DNA of 64,000 nucleotides. Source: Sphingomonas sp. BK235. GTDB taxonomy: Bacteria; Pseudomonadota; Alphaproteobacteria; Sphingomonadales; Sphingomonadaceae. The DNA is taken from assembly GCF_004345855.1 (NCBI RefSeq), contig NZ_SLXN01000001.1, positions 1,116,001 to 1,180,000 on the forward strand. The letters run 5' to 3'. The notes beneath the pieces are model-generated. The model saw only the letters and a list, made by a program, of their open reading frames with translations, ran no database searches and was not told the origin of the DNA. The first letter of the stretch is position 1, and every line of letters begins with the position of its first letter. The position numbers and the translations under genes were made by a program. Positions 9,135 to 17,918 of this stretch are shown here, piece by piece.

Positions 9135-11945
9135 TCAGAAGCGCAGCCGCGCGCCGACGCCGACCACGCGCCCGCGCAGGTCGTGATATTGCGACAGCGT
9201 CGCCAGCGCGACCGTGATGCTCGATTCCGCCAGCAGCGGCGGGTCGGTGTCGGTGAGGTTCTCGACCTTGGCGTAGAGCTGCAACCGGTCGGTGACGTCA
9301 TATTGCACCGAGAGATCGGTGTAGAGATAGGCCGGGTAATGGTTGCGGTTGAGGTCGAGCGGGCCGAACGAATTGTCGAACGTGCCCGGCCCGATATAGT
9401 TGAGCAGCACGCGCAGGTTGAGCGGCCCCTGATCATACAGGAAGGTGGTCGAGCCGCGCCATTTGGGTGTCGCGAACCCGCCCTGGAGCTGCCCCGCGGT
9501 GTCGACCTGCCCGGTCGCGGTCGAGGAGATCAGCCGATCGACGTAGGTCGCCAGCGCGCGCGCGGTGAAGCGGCCGGCGAACAGCGGGAAATTGTAGCTC
9601 GCCTCGAAATCGACGCCGCGGGTCTTGAGCGTCTGCGCGTTGAACGAATTGGCGTTCACCTGCGTGATCGCGTTGCTCTCGTCGCGGATCACCCCGGCGC
9701 AGAACACGGGGTCGCCGCGGCCGCAGCGGTCCACCACTTCCTGCTGGCCCGGGGTGATGATCGCGTCGCGCAGGTCGATGTCATAGAAGTCGGCGGAGAG
9801 CTGGAGCCGCGGGATGAACGCGGGCTGGAGCACGATGCCGCCGGTGAAGGTATAGGCCGTCTCCGGCCCGAGATTGGGGTTGCCGCCGATCAGGAAATTG
9901 ACGTTGGCCGTGCGGTTGGTGAGATAGTCCGTCACCGTGCCGATGCGAATATTCGCCTGCGCGAACAGGTCGTTGATCCGCGGAGCTCGGAAATCGCGCG
10001 AATAGGTGCTGCGCAGCCGGATGCTGTCGTTGATGGCGTAGTTGAGCCCGACCTTCCACACGCCCGTCGAGCCCACGGTGCTGTAGTCGACGAAGCGCCC
10101 TGCGAGATCGAGGTCGAGGCTGCGCGCGAATCCGGTCTCGCGCGCGAGCGGGATCGACACCTCGCCATAGCCTTCCTTGACCTCGAGCTTACCGTAATAG
10201 GAGCCGAACGTCCCCTGCCGCCAGCCGTTGACGTCGGACACCGGGTCGGAGCGATTGTCGACCGAGTCGCGACGATATTCCGCGCCGACCGCGACCTTCA
10301 CCGGCCCGGCCCAGGTGTCGAACAGCTCGCCCGAGACGTTGGCGTTGGCGATCGCGCTCTGTGAGCGCGAGTCCTGGCGCGAGGTGCCGAGCACATAGGC
10401 GTTCACCTCTGGCGTGAGCGCGTCGACCCCGAAGATGTTGGCGGGGACGCAGCCGTTGCCGGGGTTGGTCAGCGTCGAGCGGCATACCACCTGGCCGCCG
10501 GGGCCAACCACGGGATCGAGCGCGAGCGCCCATTTGGCCTGGTCGCGATTGTTGCGGCCGAGGATGAGCGAGCGTGCGTAGGTGTAGCTGCCGCCGAGCT
10601 GCCACTTCCACGTCTCGCTCAGCGCACCGCTCAGCCCGCCGCTGACGCGATAATAGCTGTTCTCGGTCGAGTTGAGGTTCCGCCCCTGCTCGGGGTTGTA
10701 GCGGCCGACGCGAATCGTCGTCAGGTTATTCGCCACCATCGCGTCGCGGATGTTGGCGGGGAGATAGGCATTGTCGCGGCGCACCGTGATGTCGCCGTTG
10801 TTGGTGTTGTAATTGCCGGTGCTGCGCGCCAGCGTGTTGGCGGCGAGCACGTCGAGCCGCGCCGACAGGCTGGGCGAGACCTCGTAGCTCAGCCGCGCGA
10901 ACCCGCTGATCTGGCGCGACGCCACCTGGAGCGGCGCGAAATCGGGCTGCGGCATCAGACCCTCGCCGCCCTCCATCCAGACCGTGCCGACATTGCTGCC
11001 CTGCTGGAAGCGCGACTGCGTGCCATTGGGGCCGAACTGGATGTTGCGCAGCGGACCTGGCGTGGTGATCACGCCACCCGCGGTCATCTGCGAATAGCGC
11101 GCGTTGGGGACGATCAGCTGACGGAACTGGCCGTTGGTCGGCGTGTACGCGGCGTTGGGGATGAAGGTGACGCCGTTGCGCCCCCAGTCGCGCGCGCCCT
11201 GGTAGATCACGTCGGGCTGGTCGAAATAGGAGCCCGCGACGATGAACCGCCCGCGTCCGTCGTCGAACTGCCCGCCATAGATCGCGCTGGCCGACACCTG
11301 GCCGAGGTCGCCGTGGGTCGAGACATTGTATTGCGCGTCGATCTTTCCTCCCTCGACCTTGTCAGCGAGGATGACGTTGACGACGCCGGTGACCGCGTCC
11401 GAACCGTAGACCGAGGAGGCGCCCGCGGTGACGATGTCGAGCCGCGCCACCAGCGGCGCCGGAAGGATGTTGATGTCGAAGCCATTGGCGATCGGGCTGC
11501 TGTCGAGCACGCGCTGACCGTCGATCAACAAGAGCGTCCGTGTCGAGCCGAGCGCGCGCATGTTGAAGGTGGCGAGACCGAGGTTGCGCCCGCTGCCGTT
11601 GTTGCGGTTGGGCCGCAGCGCGGGGATGTCGCGCAGCAGATCCACGACATTGGTCGCCGCTTTCTGCTCGAGCTGCTGCTCGGTGATGGTGGTGATCGGG
11701 GTCGGCGTCTGGAACGTCGAGCGCGCGATGCGACTGCCGGTGACGACGACATCGTCGAACGCCTGGGTGGTCGCGTCGGTCGGCGTCGCCTCGGTCGTGA
11801 CCGGCGCGGCGGGGGTCTGCGGCGCGCCCGGCGCGGCCGCGGTGTCGAGCGGCGCCACCGCCTGCGCGAGCGCCGCGGCGGGCATCGCCAAGGCCAAGGT
11901 CGATGCGCCGAGCGCGAGCGCCCGCGCTGTCAGGATCCTGCTCAT
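9135..11945 (-). CDS. TonB-dependent outer-membrane receptor (carbohydrate-type), first gene of garR operon
   Basis: A 936-aa TBDR. It has a signal peptide (ALALGASTLALAMPAAALAQA), an Ala/Pro/Thr-rich linker, a TonB-box-like DDVVVTGSRI at about 65-75 and a plug domain (LIDGQRVLDSS, SSVYGSDAVTGVVNVIL). A beta barrel follows, ending RVVGVGARLRF with the usual terminal aromatic. It belongs to the long sphingomonad group with the VVTGSRI plug motif. Its position ahead of garR, the GHL6-like gene and gntR suggests it imports the substrate of that pathway. A candidate operator lies 47 bases upstream of the ATG. Confidence 0.92.
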   Translation of the reverse strand: MSRILTARALALGASTLALAMPAAALAQAVAPLDTAAAPGAPQTPAAPVTTEATPTDATTQAFDDVVVTGSRIARSTFQTPTPITTITEQQLEQKAATNVVDLLRDIPALRPNRNNGSGRNLGLATFNMRALGSTRTLLLIDGQRVLDSSPIANGFDINILPAPLVARLDIVTAGASSVYGSDAVTGVVNVILADKVEGGKIDAQYNVSTHGDLGQVSASAIYGGQFDDGRGRFIVAGSYFDQPDVIYQGARDWGRNGVTFIPNAAYTPTNGQFRQLIVPNARYSQMTAGGVITTPGPLRNIQFGPNGTQSRFQQGSNVGTVWMEGGEGLMPQPDFAPLQVASRQISGFARLSYEVSPSLSARLDVLAANTLARSTGNYNTNNGDITVRRDNAYLPANIRDAMVANNLTTIRVGRYNPEQGRNLNSTENSYYRVSGGLSGALSETWKWQLGGSYTYARSLILGRNNRDQAKWALALDPVVGPGGQVVCRSTLTNPGNGCVPANIFGVDALTPEVNAYVLGTSRQDSRSQSAIANANVSGELFDTWAGPVKVAVGAEYRRDSVDNRSDPVSDVNGWRQGTFGSYYGKLEVKEGYGEVSIPLARETGFARSLDLDLAGRFVDYSTVGSTGVWKVGLNYAINDSIRLRSTYSRDFRAPRINDLFAQANIRIGTVTDYLTNRTANVNFLIGGNPNLGPETAYTFTGGIVLQPAFIPRLQLSADFYDIDLRDAIITPGQQEVVDRCGRGDPVFCAGVIRDESNAITQVNANSFNAQTLKTRGVDFEASYNFPLFAGRFTARALATYVDRLISSTATGQVDTAGQLQGGFATPKWRGSTTFLYDQGPLNLRVLLNYIGPGTFDNSFGPLDLNRNHYPAYLYTDLSVQYDVTDRLQLYAKVENLTDTDPPLLAESSITVALATLSQYHDLRGRVVGVGARLRF

Positions 11946-11992
11946 ATCCCCTCCCCTCAGGCGATCTTGCCGCCTCTCGTCTCCTGACCCTT

Positions 11993-12011
11993 TGGATAGT
12001 TTGCCTTACCA
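11993..12011. promoter_or_regulatory. Candidate GntR operator B (TBDR-garR operon)
   Basis: TGGATAGTTTGCCTTACCA, 19 bp, imperfect palindrome. Its left half TGGATAGTT equals the right half of the site at 3306-3326 read on the other strand, and its right half CTTACCA equals that of the site at 3101-3119. It lies in the 164-bp divergent gap between the TBDR and the TSUP permease. Confidence 0.62.
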
Positions 12012-12021
12012 TAAAGTCCAG

Positions 12022-12051
12022 TGGCTAAAATGACCAACCGGATTTTGGCCA
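12022..12051. promoter_or_regulatory. 30-bp inverted repeat in the TBDR/TSUP divergent promoter
   Basis: Arms TGGCTAAAAT (12022-12031) and ATTTTGGCCA (12042-12051) match 9 of 10 as an inverted repeat with a 10-base spacer. The TGGCTA end is the same as in the candidate GntR operators, so this may be a second site for that regulator. Spacing differs, so it could equally belong to another factor controlling the permease at 12110. Confidence 0.4.
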
Positions 12052-12109
12052 TCAATCGACACGAAGCGTCGCGGTAGGAGCGGCGCGACAAAGCGGCTAG
12101 CGAGGCGCG

Positions 12110-12859
12110 ATGATCACCGATTGGCAATTCTACGCGCTCGCGATCCCGGCCGTGATCCTGCTCGGCCTTGCCAAGGGGGGGTTCGCGGGGATGGGCGCGC
12201 TGTCGCTGCCGCTGATCGCGCTGGCGATCGATCCGGTGCGCGCCGCCGCGATCACGCTGCCGCTGCTGATCGCGCAGGACGTCGTCGGGGTGTGGGCATT
12301 TCGTCGCACCGTCGATTGGCCGCTGCTCGGCTGGATGCTGCCGGGTGCGGCGCTGGGGATCGCGCTCGGCTATGGCTTCGCCGCGAGCGTCTCCCCCGCC
12401 GCGGTGATGGCGGCGGTGGGACTGATCTCGATCCTGTTCGGTCTCTACCGGCTGCGCGTCGCGCGGCGGCCGCGCGGACGGACGGCGGCGCGCTGGCCCG
12501 AATGGGTCGGCAGCCTGTTCGGGGTCGCGTCCGGCTTCACGAGCCAGATCGCGCACGCGGGCCAGCCCCCCTTCCAGCTCTGGGTGCTGCCGCGCGACCT
12601 GCCGCGCGAGCGGCTGGTCGGCACCACCGCGATCTTCTTCGCCGCGGTGAACTGGATCAAGGTTCCCGCCTATCTCGCGCTGGGGCAATTCACGCGCGCG
12701 AACCTGCTCACGTCACTCGCGCTGCTCCCGGTCGCGCTGGTCGCGACCGTCGCCGGGGTCAAACTGGTGCGACGGATCGCGCCCGAGCGCTTCTTCACCG
12801 CCATCTACGTGCTGATGATCGGCGTGGGCGTGATCCTGGTGTGGGAAGCGCTGCGATGA
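12110..12859 (+). CDS. TSUP (TauE/SafE) family membrane permease
   Basis: A 249-aa inner-membrane protein with about seven to eight hydrophobic segments. The family start motif is LLGLAKGGFAGMGALSLPL and the second-half motif is VASGFTSQIAHAGQPPFQLWVLP. TSUP proteins move anions such as sulfite, sulfoacetate or organic acids; the cargo here is not predictable. It is divergent from the TBDR-garR unit and shares its regulatory gap, so it may export or import an acid of the same pathway (inference). Its stop lies 12 bases from the stop of the convergent receptor gene. Confidence 0.88.
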   Translation: MITDWQFYALAIPAVILLGLAKGGFAGMGALSLPLIALAIDPVRAAAITLPLLIAQDVVGVWAFRRTVDWPLLGWMLPGAALGIALGYGFAASVSPAAVMAAVGLISILFGLYRLRVARRPRGRTAARWPEWVGSLFGVASGFTSQIAHAGQPPFQLWVLPRDLPRERLVGTTAIFFAAVNWIKVPAYLALGQFTRANLLTSLALLPVALVATVAGVKLVRRIAPERFFTAIYVLMIGVGVILVWEALR

Positions 12860-12871
12860 GCGGGCGCGCCG

Positions 12872-15532
12872 TCAGAAATTGGCGCGGATGCCGAAGCCGA
12901 ACGTCTGGTCGCTGAGGAAATAGGAACGCGGGCGCTCCGCGACGGTATAGACCTCGGTGCCGCGCTGGTTGGTGATGTTGGCGACGTCGACGAACAAGGC
13001 GATGTTGTCGCGCAGCTGATAGGTCGCGCTCGCGTCCCAGATACCGAACGACTCCCGCGTCTGCGGCAGGTTCAGCGCGCCGCCCGGGTTGAGGTTGATC
13101 GGATAGCTCTCGCGCCAATTGTACGCGAGGCGAGCACGGAATTTGGACAGTTCGTAGGTCAGCGAGGCATTGTACGAGTTCGGCGACAGGCCGGAGAGGG
13201 GCTCGCGCCGCTGGAGCGAGCTGTTGTACCGGCTGGAATTGATGTGGGTGAAGCTGAACCGGCCGCCGAAACCGCGCAACGGGCCGGGCAGGAAGTCATA
13301 TTGCTGCTGGTAGCCGAATTCCCAGCCATCCACCTTGGCGGCGTCGGCGTTGACCAACTGGTCGATCTGGAAAACCTGACCGTCGATCACCTCGGGGATC
13401 GACACGCGCTGATAATAACCGTCGATGTCTTTCTTGAAATAGCCGAGGTAGACGAAACCCGGACGGCCGAAATACCATTCGACGGTGGCGTCATATTGGT
13501 TGGCGCGATAGGGCCGAAGCTGGGGATTGCCCCCCGATCCCTCGAACGTGTCATAGTCGAGCGTCCGCGTCGGCGAGAGATCGAGGAAGCTCGGCTTGGA
13601 GACGACCTCCGAATAGGCGCCGCGCACGACGATATCGGGGGTGATCCGCAGCGCCAGGTTCGCGCTCGGCAGCAGCGCGCTATACTGACGATCGATATCC
13701 ACCGGCTCGAACTCGCCCGACGCGATCCCGGTGCGATAGCCATTGGCGTCCTGGCGCGTCCGGATATAGCGCAGGCCGACGTTGCCGGTGAGCCGCATCG
13801 TGCCGATCTCCTGGCGGATCGTCGCCATCGCATAGGCCGCGCGCGTCGATTCGTCGAACGAATAGGCCAGCAGCGGCTCCAGCGCCGGGAAATCCTCCGC
13901 GATGCCATAAGCGCGCAGCAGCCCACGAAAGTCTCGCACCGCACCGGGGGTCGGCCGCGACCAGACCGTGTCGACCAGGTCGAACCGGTTGGCGAAGAGA
14001 TCGTCCGGGGTCGAATCGAGCGTGTCGGCCAGCGCGGGATTGGGGGTACGGCCGATCAGGCTGATCCCCTCGTCGAAGCCGATCCGGTCCGCCGTGCGCC
14101 GCGTCAGTCGGACGCCCCAGCGCAGCGATTCAAGCACGGGCAGGTCGAGCTGCGCGATCACGTCGAGCCGCGTCGCCCATTCCCGCCCCTCATTGGGGTA
14201 ATTGTAGGTCGAGATGCGGTCGGGCCGATAGGCGGCGCGGTCGAGCAGGTCGATACCCTGATAATCGTAGAAGGGTGTCTCCGGTCGCAGGTCCATCAGG
14301 AAATTGGGCGCGATCCCGCCAGTGGTGAGGTCGCGGCGGATCTCGTTCTTCTTGCTCTTGAGCAGGCTGGTGTCGCCGCTCACCTGGAGCCGGCCGGAAT
14401 AGAGTTTGAAGCCGACCGCGCCCTGCCACACCGAGTTGCGCTCGTCCTGGATGTAGGTGGTGGACTGGAAGGGCACGTTGGCGAACGTCCCTGACTCGAA
14501 GGTCATGCCGTCGGGTCGCACCGTGTAGCTCGGCAGGGTCGCGCGCGCGCCATAGAGTGTCTGGTTGAGCCGCGCGGCGATGAACGAATGGTCCTGCGTC
14601 CCGGTGTAGCTGTTGTAGATGCCGTCGACGTAGAATTCGTACTCGCCCGGCACCTTGTACTGGATGCGTCCGCCAAGTGCCCAGCGCTCGAACTCGCCCA
14701 GCGAATAGCGCGTCGTCAGCGTGGTCGGGACGTAGAGGCTGTCCGCGGGATTGTTGTCGTTGACCAGGCCGTCACCGTTGCGGTCGACGAGGTTGCGCCG
14801 ATCGGCGAAGGCATCGATCGCGAGCCGGTCGGTGCGGAAGTTGCGGCGATCGTAGATGCCCGAGATGAGGACGCCCAGTCGCCCGTCGCCCACCTGCCAA
14901 TTGTCCCCGATCAGCCCGGAGAAGCTGGGGTTCACCCGGTCGCTCAGGCGCCGGTAGATGCCGCGCGCGGTGGCCGAGACGGTGAGCTTCTTGAGGTCGG
15001 CCGGACTGCGCAGCTTGACGTCGACCGTGCCGCCCAGTCCGGCCTCGATCTGGTCGGCCTGCGGGCTCTTGTAGACGTCGACCCGACCGACCAGCCCCGC
15101 CGGGATCTCGCCGAGGTTGAGCGCCCGCCCGACGCCGGAGAAGATCGATCGCCCCGCGAGCGACGTGGTGATCTGGTTCAACCCGCGCACGCTGACGCCC
15201 GAGCCTTCGCCGGTGAACTCGTTGCGATCGAGCGCGACGCCCGCGACGCGCTGGAGCGCTTCGGCGACGTTGAAGTCGGGGAGCGCGCCGATGTCCTCGG
15301 CGACGACCGAGTCGACGATCTGGTCGGACTCGCGCTTGGTGTCCTGCGCCGACCGGTCGCTGCCACGCGTGCCGAGTACGACGATATCGCCGCTGCCGCC
15401 GACTTGCACCGGCTCCGCTTCCGGCTGTGCCGCCCCCGTGTCCGCACCCGTGGGCGGCGATGCGACCTGCGCAGATGCCTCGGCGACCAGCATGATGGAC
15501 GCCAGGCTGGCGCTCCAGAAGCGTGTTCTCAC
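12872..15532 (-). CDS. TonB-dependent receptor, TonB-Xanth-Caul type
   Basis: An 886-aa TBDR. The plug contains LPDFNVAEALQRVAGVALDR, RGLNQI, VDVYKSPQADQIEAGLGGTVD; this is the pattern of the Xanthomonas/Caulobacter carbohydrate-type receptor family. The barrel ends with TFGFGIRANF. The GTG at 15532 was chosen because GAGGGAGAGG precedes it and the signal peptide TRFWSASLASIMLVAEASAQ then sits at the N-terminus. The open frame continues to 15805, but that stretch reads as promoter DNA. Stands alone; convergent with the TSUP gene and divergent from znuD. No hydrolase is adjacent, so the cargo is unknown. Confidence 0.9.
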   Translation of the reverse strand: MRTRFWSASLASIMLVAEASAQVASPPTGADTGAAQPEAEPVQVGGSGDIVVLGTRGSDRSAQDTKRESDQIVDSVVAEDIGALPDFNVAEALQRVAGVALDRNEFTGEGSGVSVRGLNQITTSLAGRSIFSGVGRALNLGEIPAGLVGRVDVYKSPQADQIEAGLGGTVDVKLRSPADLKKLTVSATARGIYRRLSDRVNPSFSGLIGDNWQVGDGRLGVLISGIYDRRNFRTDRLAIDAFADRRNLVDRNGDGLVNDNNPADSLYVPTTLTTRYSLGEFERWALGGRIQYKVPGEYEFYVDGIYNSYTGTQDHSFIAARLNQTLYGARATLPSYTVRPDGMTFESGTFANVPFQSTTYIQDERNSVWQGAVGFKLYSGRLQVSGDTSLLKSKKNEIRRDLTTGGIAPNFLMDLRPETPFYDYQGIDLLDRAAYRPDRISTYNYPNEGREWATRLDVIAQLDLPVLESLRWGVRLTRRTADRIGFDEGISLIGRTPNPALADTLDSTPDDLFANRFDLVDTVWSRPTPGAVRDFRGLLRAYGIAEDFPALEPLLAYSFDESTRAAYAMATIRQEIGTMRLTGNVGLRYIRTRQDANGYRTGIASGEFEPVDIDRQYSALLPSANLALRITPDIVVRGAYSEVVSKPSFLDLSPTRTLDYDTFEGSGGNPQLRPYRANQYDATVEWYFGRPGFVYLGYFKKDIDGYYQRVSIPEVIDGQVFQIDQLVNADAAKVDGWEFGYQQQYDFLPGPLRGFGGRFSFTHINSSRYNSSLQRREPLSGLSPNSYNASLTYELSKFRARLAYNWRESYPINLNPGGALNLPQTRESFGIWDASATYQLRDNIALFVDVANITNQRGTEVYTVAERPRSYFLSDQTFGFGIRANF

Positions 15533-15604
15533 GACCCTCTCCCTCGTCGGCGCGGTACGTTGCCGCGCGATCTGACAGCAATAAAGTAAGACAAATATGT
15601 TTGA

Positions 15605-15658
15605 TTGGTCAAGCAACTTTCCAAGAGGCTGGTCAGCTAAGCCACCGTTTTGGTGGGC
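15605..15658. promoter_or_regulatory. Cluster of TGG/CCA repeats upstream of the TonB-Xanth-Caul receptor
   Basis: Within the 331-bp divergent gap 15533-15863 three short symmetric elements lie close together: TTGGTCAAGCAACTTTCCAA at 15605-15624, CTGGTCAGC starting at 15629, and CCACCGTTTTGGTGG at 15642-15656. They look like protein-binding sites for the receptor promoter, but they do not fit the 19-bp consensus of region 1 exactly (20 bp, different inner bases). The rest of the gap holds the znuD promoter and no credible gene. Confidence 0.35.
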
Positions 15659-15816
15659 AAATGCATCCTGCTTGCGAGCGATCGAGGCTGGTGCCCGCAC
15701 CGGCGCAGAGCCAAAGGCGCGCCGCGGCCGGGCCGATCCGCTCCCGCGCGGGCCACATAGTCGGACGCCGAGATCGAACGGCGCGGGCCAACTGCCCGGA
15801 AACATTACGTCATTTG

Positions 15817-15831
15817 AGATATAACATATCG
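15817..15831. promoter_or_regulatory. Zur-like box upstream of znuD
   Basis: AGATATAACATATCG, with core GATAT-aac-ATATC, lies 33 bases before the znuD start. It matches 8 of 12 specific positions of the TGATACnnnGTATCA boxes at 50540 and 52625 in this window. Alphaproteobacterial Zur sites of the ATRTTATAACAT kind are known ahead of znuD genes. It is the weakest of the four boxes. Confidence 0.5.
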
Positions 15832-15863
15832 TCTCATATCAGCCGCGGCGGGGAGACCACATC

Positions 15864-17918
15864 ATGATCCGTCCTTTACTCACTTCCTTCGCTGCGACCG
15901 GCGCGCTGGTGGGCGCGCTGCCTGCGCATGGCCAGACCGATGCCGCGCCCGCCGGCACCCACCGCGCGGACGACATCGTCGTCACCGCCTCCGTGCTCCA
16001 GCAACGCGCCGACGAGACCGTTACGCCCGTGCTGACGCTCACCGGCGACGAACTGGTGCACCGGCGCCAGGCGACGCTCGGTGAGACGCTCGCCGGTCAA
16101 CCCGGCGTCACCTTCGACAATTTCGGCGGCGGCGCGAGCCGACCGGTGATCCGCGGCCAGACCGCCCCGCGCGTGCAGGTCCTCTCGGACTCGTCGGCGA
16201 TCCAGGACGCCTCGCGCGTCTCACCCGACCACGCCGTGGTAACTGAGCCCTTGTTGCTCAACGGCATCGAGGTGCTACGCGGCCCCGCCACTTTGCTCTA
16301 CGGCGGCGGCGCGATCGGCGGGGCGGTCAATCTGCTCGACAGCAAGATCCCGACCACGATCCCGCGCGCTGGCATCGAAGGCGTCGCCGAGGGCCGCATC
16401 GGCAGTGCCGATGACGAGCGCTCGATCGTGGGTGGCCTGACCGCCGGACTGGGCAATTTCGCGGTGAGGGTGGAGGGCGTGCATCGGTCGAGCGACGACT
16501 ATCGCGTGCCCTCCTCCTTCGGCGAGCGCCACGTCGCCGGCTCGTACAATGACACGTCCACCTTCACCGTCGGTGGCGCCTGGGTGGGTGAGCGCGGCTA
16601 TCTGGGTGTCGCCTACACCGATCAGCGCAGCACTTATGGCCTGCCCGGCCATGCCCACGATTATGAGGATTGTCACCCGCACGGCAGCAGCCTCCATTGC
16701 GGCGGCCACGACCATTCGCACGACCACGATCATGACCATGATCACGACCACGAGCATGACGCCGTGCCCTATGTCGACTTGCGCAGCGAGCGTTTCGACA
16801 TCCGCAGCGACTATGAGGATCCCCTGCCCGGCTTCGAGCGCGTTCGGCTGCGCATGGCCTTCACGCGCTATCGCCACGACGAGATCGAGGACGGTGCGAT
16901 CGCCACGACCTTCCGCAACAAGGGCAACGACCTCCGCTTCGAACTCGCGCACAAGCCGCTGTTCGGTGCGCTGCGCGGCACCTTCGGCGTGCAGCGTATC
17001 GAGAGCGTCTTCACCGCCGATGGCGCCGAGGCCTATCTGCCGCGCAGCGACACGCGCAACACCGCGCTGTTCGCGCTCGAGACGCTCCAGGCGGGCGCCG
17101 TCCGCTTCGAGGTCGCTGCGCGGCACGAGTGGCAGTCGGTCGCGACCACGCTCCAGCGCCGCGCCGAGCATCGCCCCTTCTCCGTGTCGGGCGCCGCGAT
17201 CTGGGAGACGAGCGGCGGCTATTCGGTCGCGGTGTCGCTCGCGCGATCGCAGCGGGCGCCCTCCGCGCAGGAGCTGTTCGCGCGCGGCGTCCACCTCGCC
17301 ACCAACACCTATGAGCTGGGCAGCGCGACGCTCGGCAAGGAGACCGCGCGCTCGATCGACGTGACGCTGCGCCGTACCGCGGGCGCGACCCATTTCACGC
17401 TCGGCGCCTATCATCAGGACTTCGACGGCTATGTCTTCGCTGACACGCTCGACCGGTTCGAGGACTTCCGCCTGATCCGCTATGTCGCGCGCGACGCGAC
17501 CTTCACCGGGATCGACGGCGAGATCCATCACGCCTTCGCGCCGGGCCTCGGTGCCGCGCTGTTCGGCGACTATGTCCGCGCGCGCCTCAAGGACGGCCTC
17601 GGGAACCTGCCGCGCATCCCCGCCGGCCGCCTCGGTGGACGCGCCGACGCGCGTGTCGGCGCCTTCAGTGCGGACGCCGAATATTTCCGCGTCTTCGAGC
17701 AGGGCCGCATCGCCACGTTCGAGACCCGTACCCCCGGCTATGACATGGTCAACGCCACGCTCGCCTATCGCCTGCCGCTCGGCGAGCGCAGCGCCGAACT
17801 CTATGTACGCGGCAGCAACCTGACCAACGCGCTGGCGTTCAACCACGCTTCCTTCATCAAGGACGCGTCGCCGCTGCGCGGGCGCAACCTGGTGGTGGGG
17901 CTGCGGGCGCTGTTCTGA
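15864..17918 (+). CDS. znuD: ZnuD-like zinc TonB-dependent receptor
   Basis: A 684-aa outer-membrane receptor. It has a signal peptide (TSFAATGALVGALPAHGQ), TonB box DDIVVTA, a plug with GVTFDNFGGGASRPVIRGQTAPRVQVL, and a barrel with terminal LVVGLRALF. Residues about 263-299 form an extracellular-loop segment with some fifteen His and two Cys (HGSSLHCGG then alternating His-Asp), the hallmark of ZnuD zinc importers, where the loop captures zinc. A Zur-like box is in the promoter. The last base of the stop codon is shared with the start of the methyltransferase gene (TGATG), so the two are coupled. Confidence 0.92.
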   Translation: MIRPLLTSFAATGALVGALPAHGQTDAAPAGTHRADDIVVTASVLQQRADETVTPVLTLTGDELVHRRQATLGETLAGQPGVTFDNFGGGASRPVIRGQTAPRVQVLSDSSAIQDASRVSPDHAVVTEPLLLNGIEVLRGPATLLYGGGAIGGAVNLLDSKIPTTIPRAGIEGVAEGRIGSADDERSIVGGLTAGLGNFAVRVEGVHRSSDDYRVPSSFGERHVAGSYNDTSTFTVGGAWVGERGYLGVAYTDQRSTYGLPGHAHDYEDCHPHGSSLHCGGHDHSHDHDHDHDHDHEHDAVPYVDLRSERFDIRSDYEDPLPGFERVRLRMAFTRYRHDEIEDGAIATTFRNKGNDLRFELAHKPLFGALRGTFGVQRIESVFTADGAEAYLPRSDTRNTALFALETLQAGAVRFEVAARHEWQSVATTLQRRAEHRPFSVSGAAIWETSGGYSVAVSLARSQRAPSAQELFARGVHLATNTYELGSATLGKETARSIDVTLRRTAGATHFTLGAYHQDFDGYVFADTLDRFEDFRLIRYVARDATFTGIDGEIHHAFAPGLGAALFGDYVRARLKDGLGNLPRIPAGRLGGRADARVGAFSADAEYFRVFEQGRIATFETRTPGYDMVNATLAYRLPLGERSAELYVRGSNLTNALAFNHASFIKDASPLRGRNLVVGLRALF

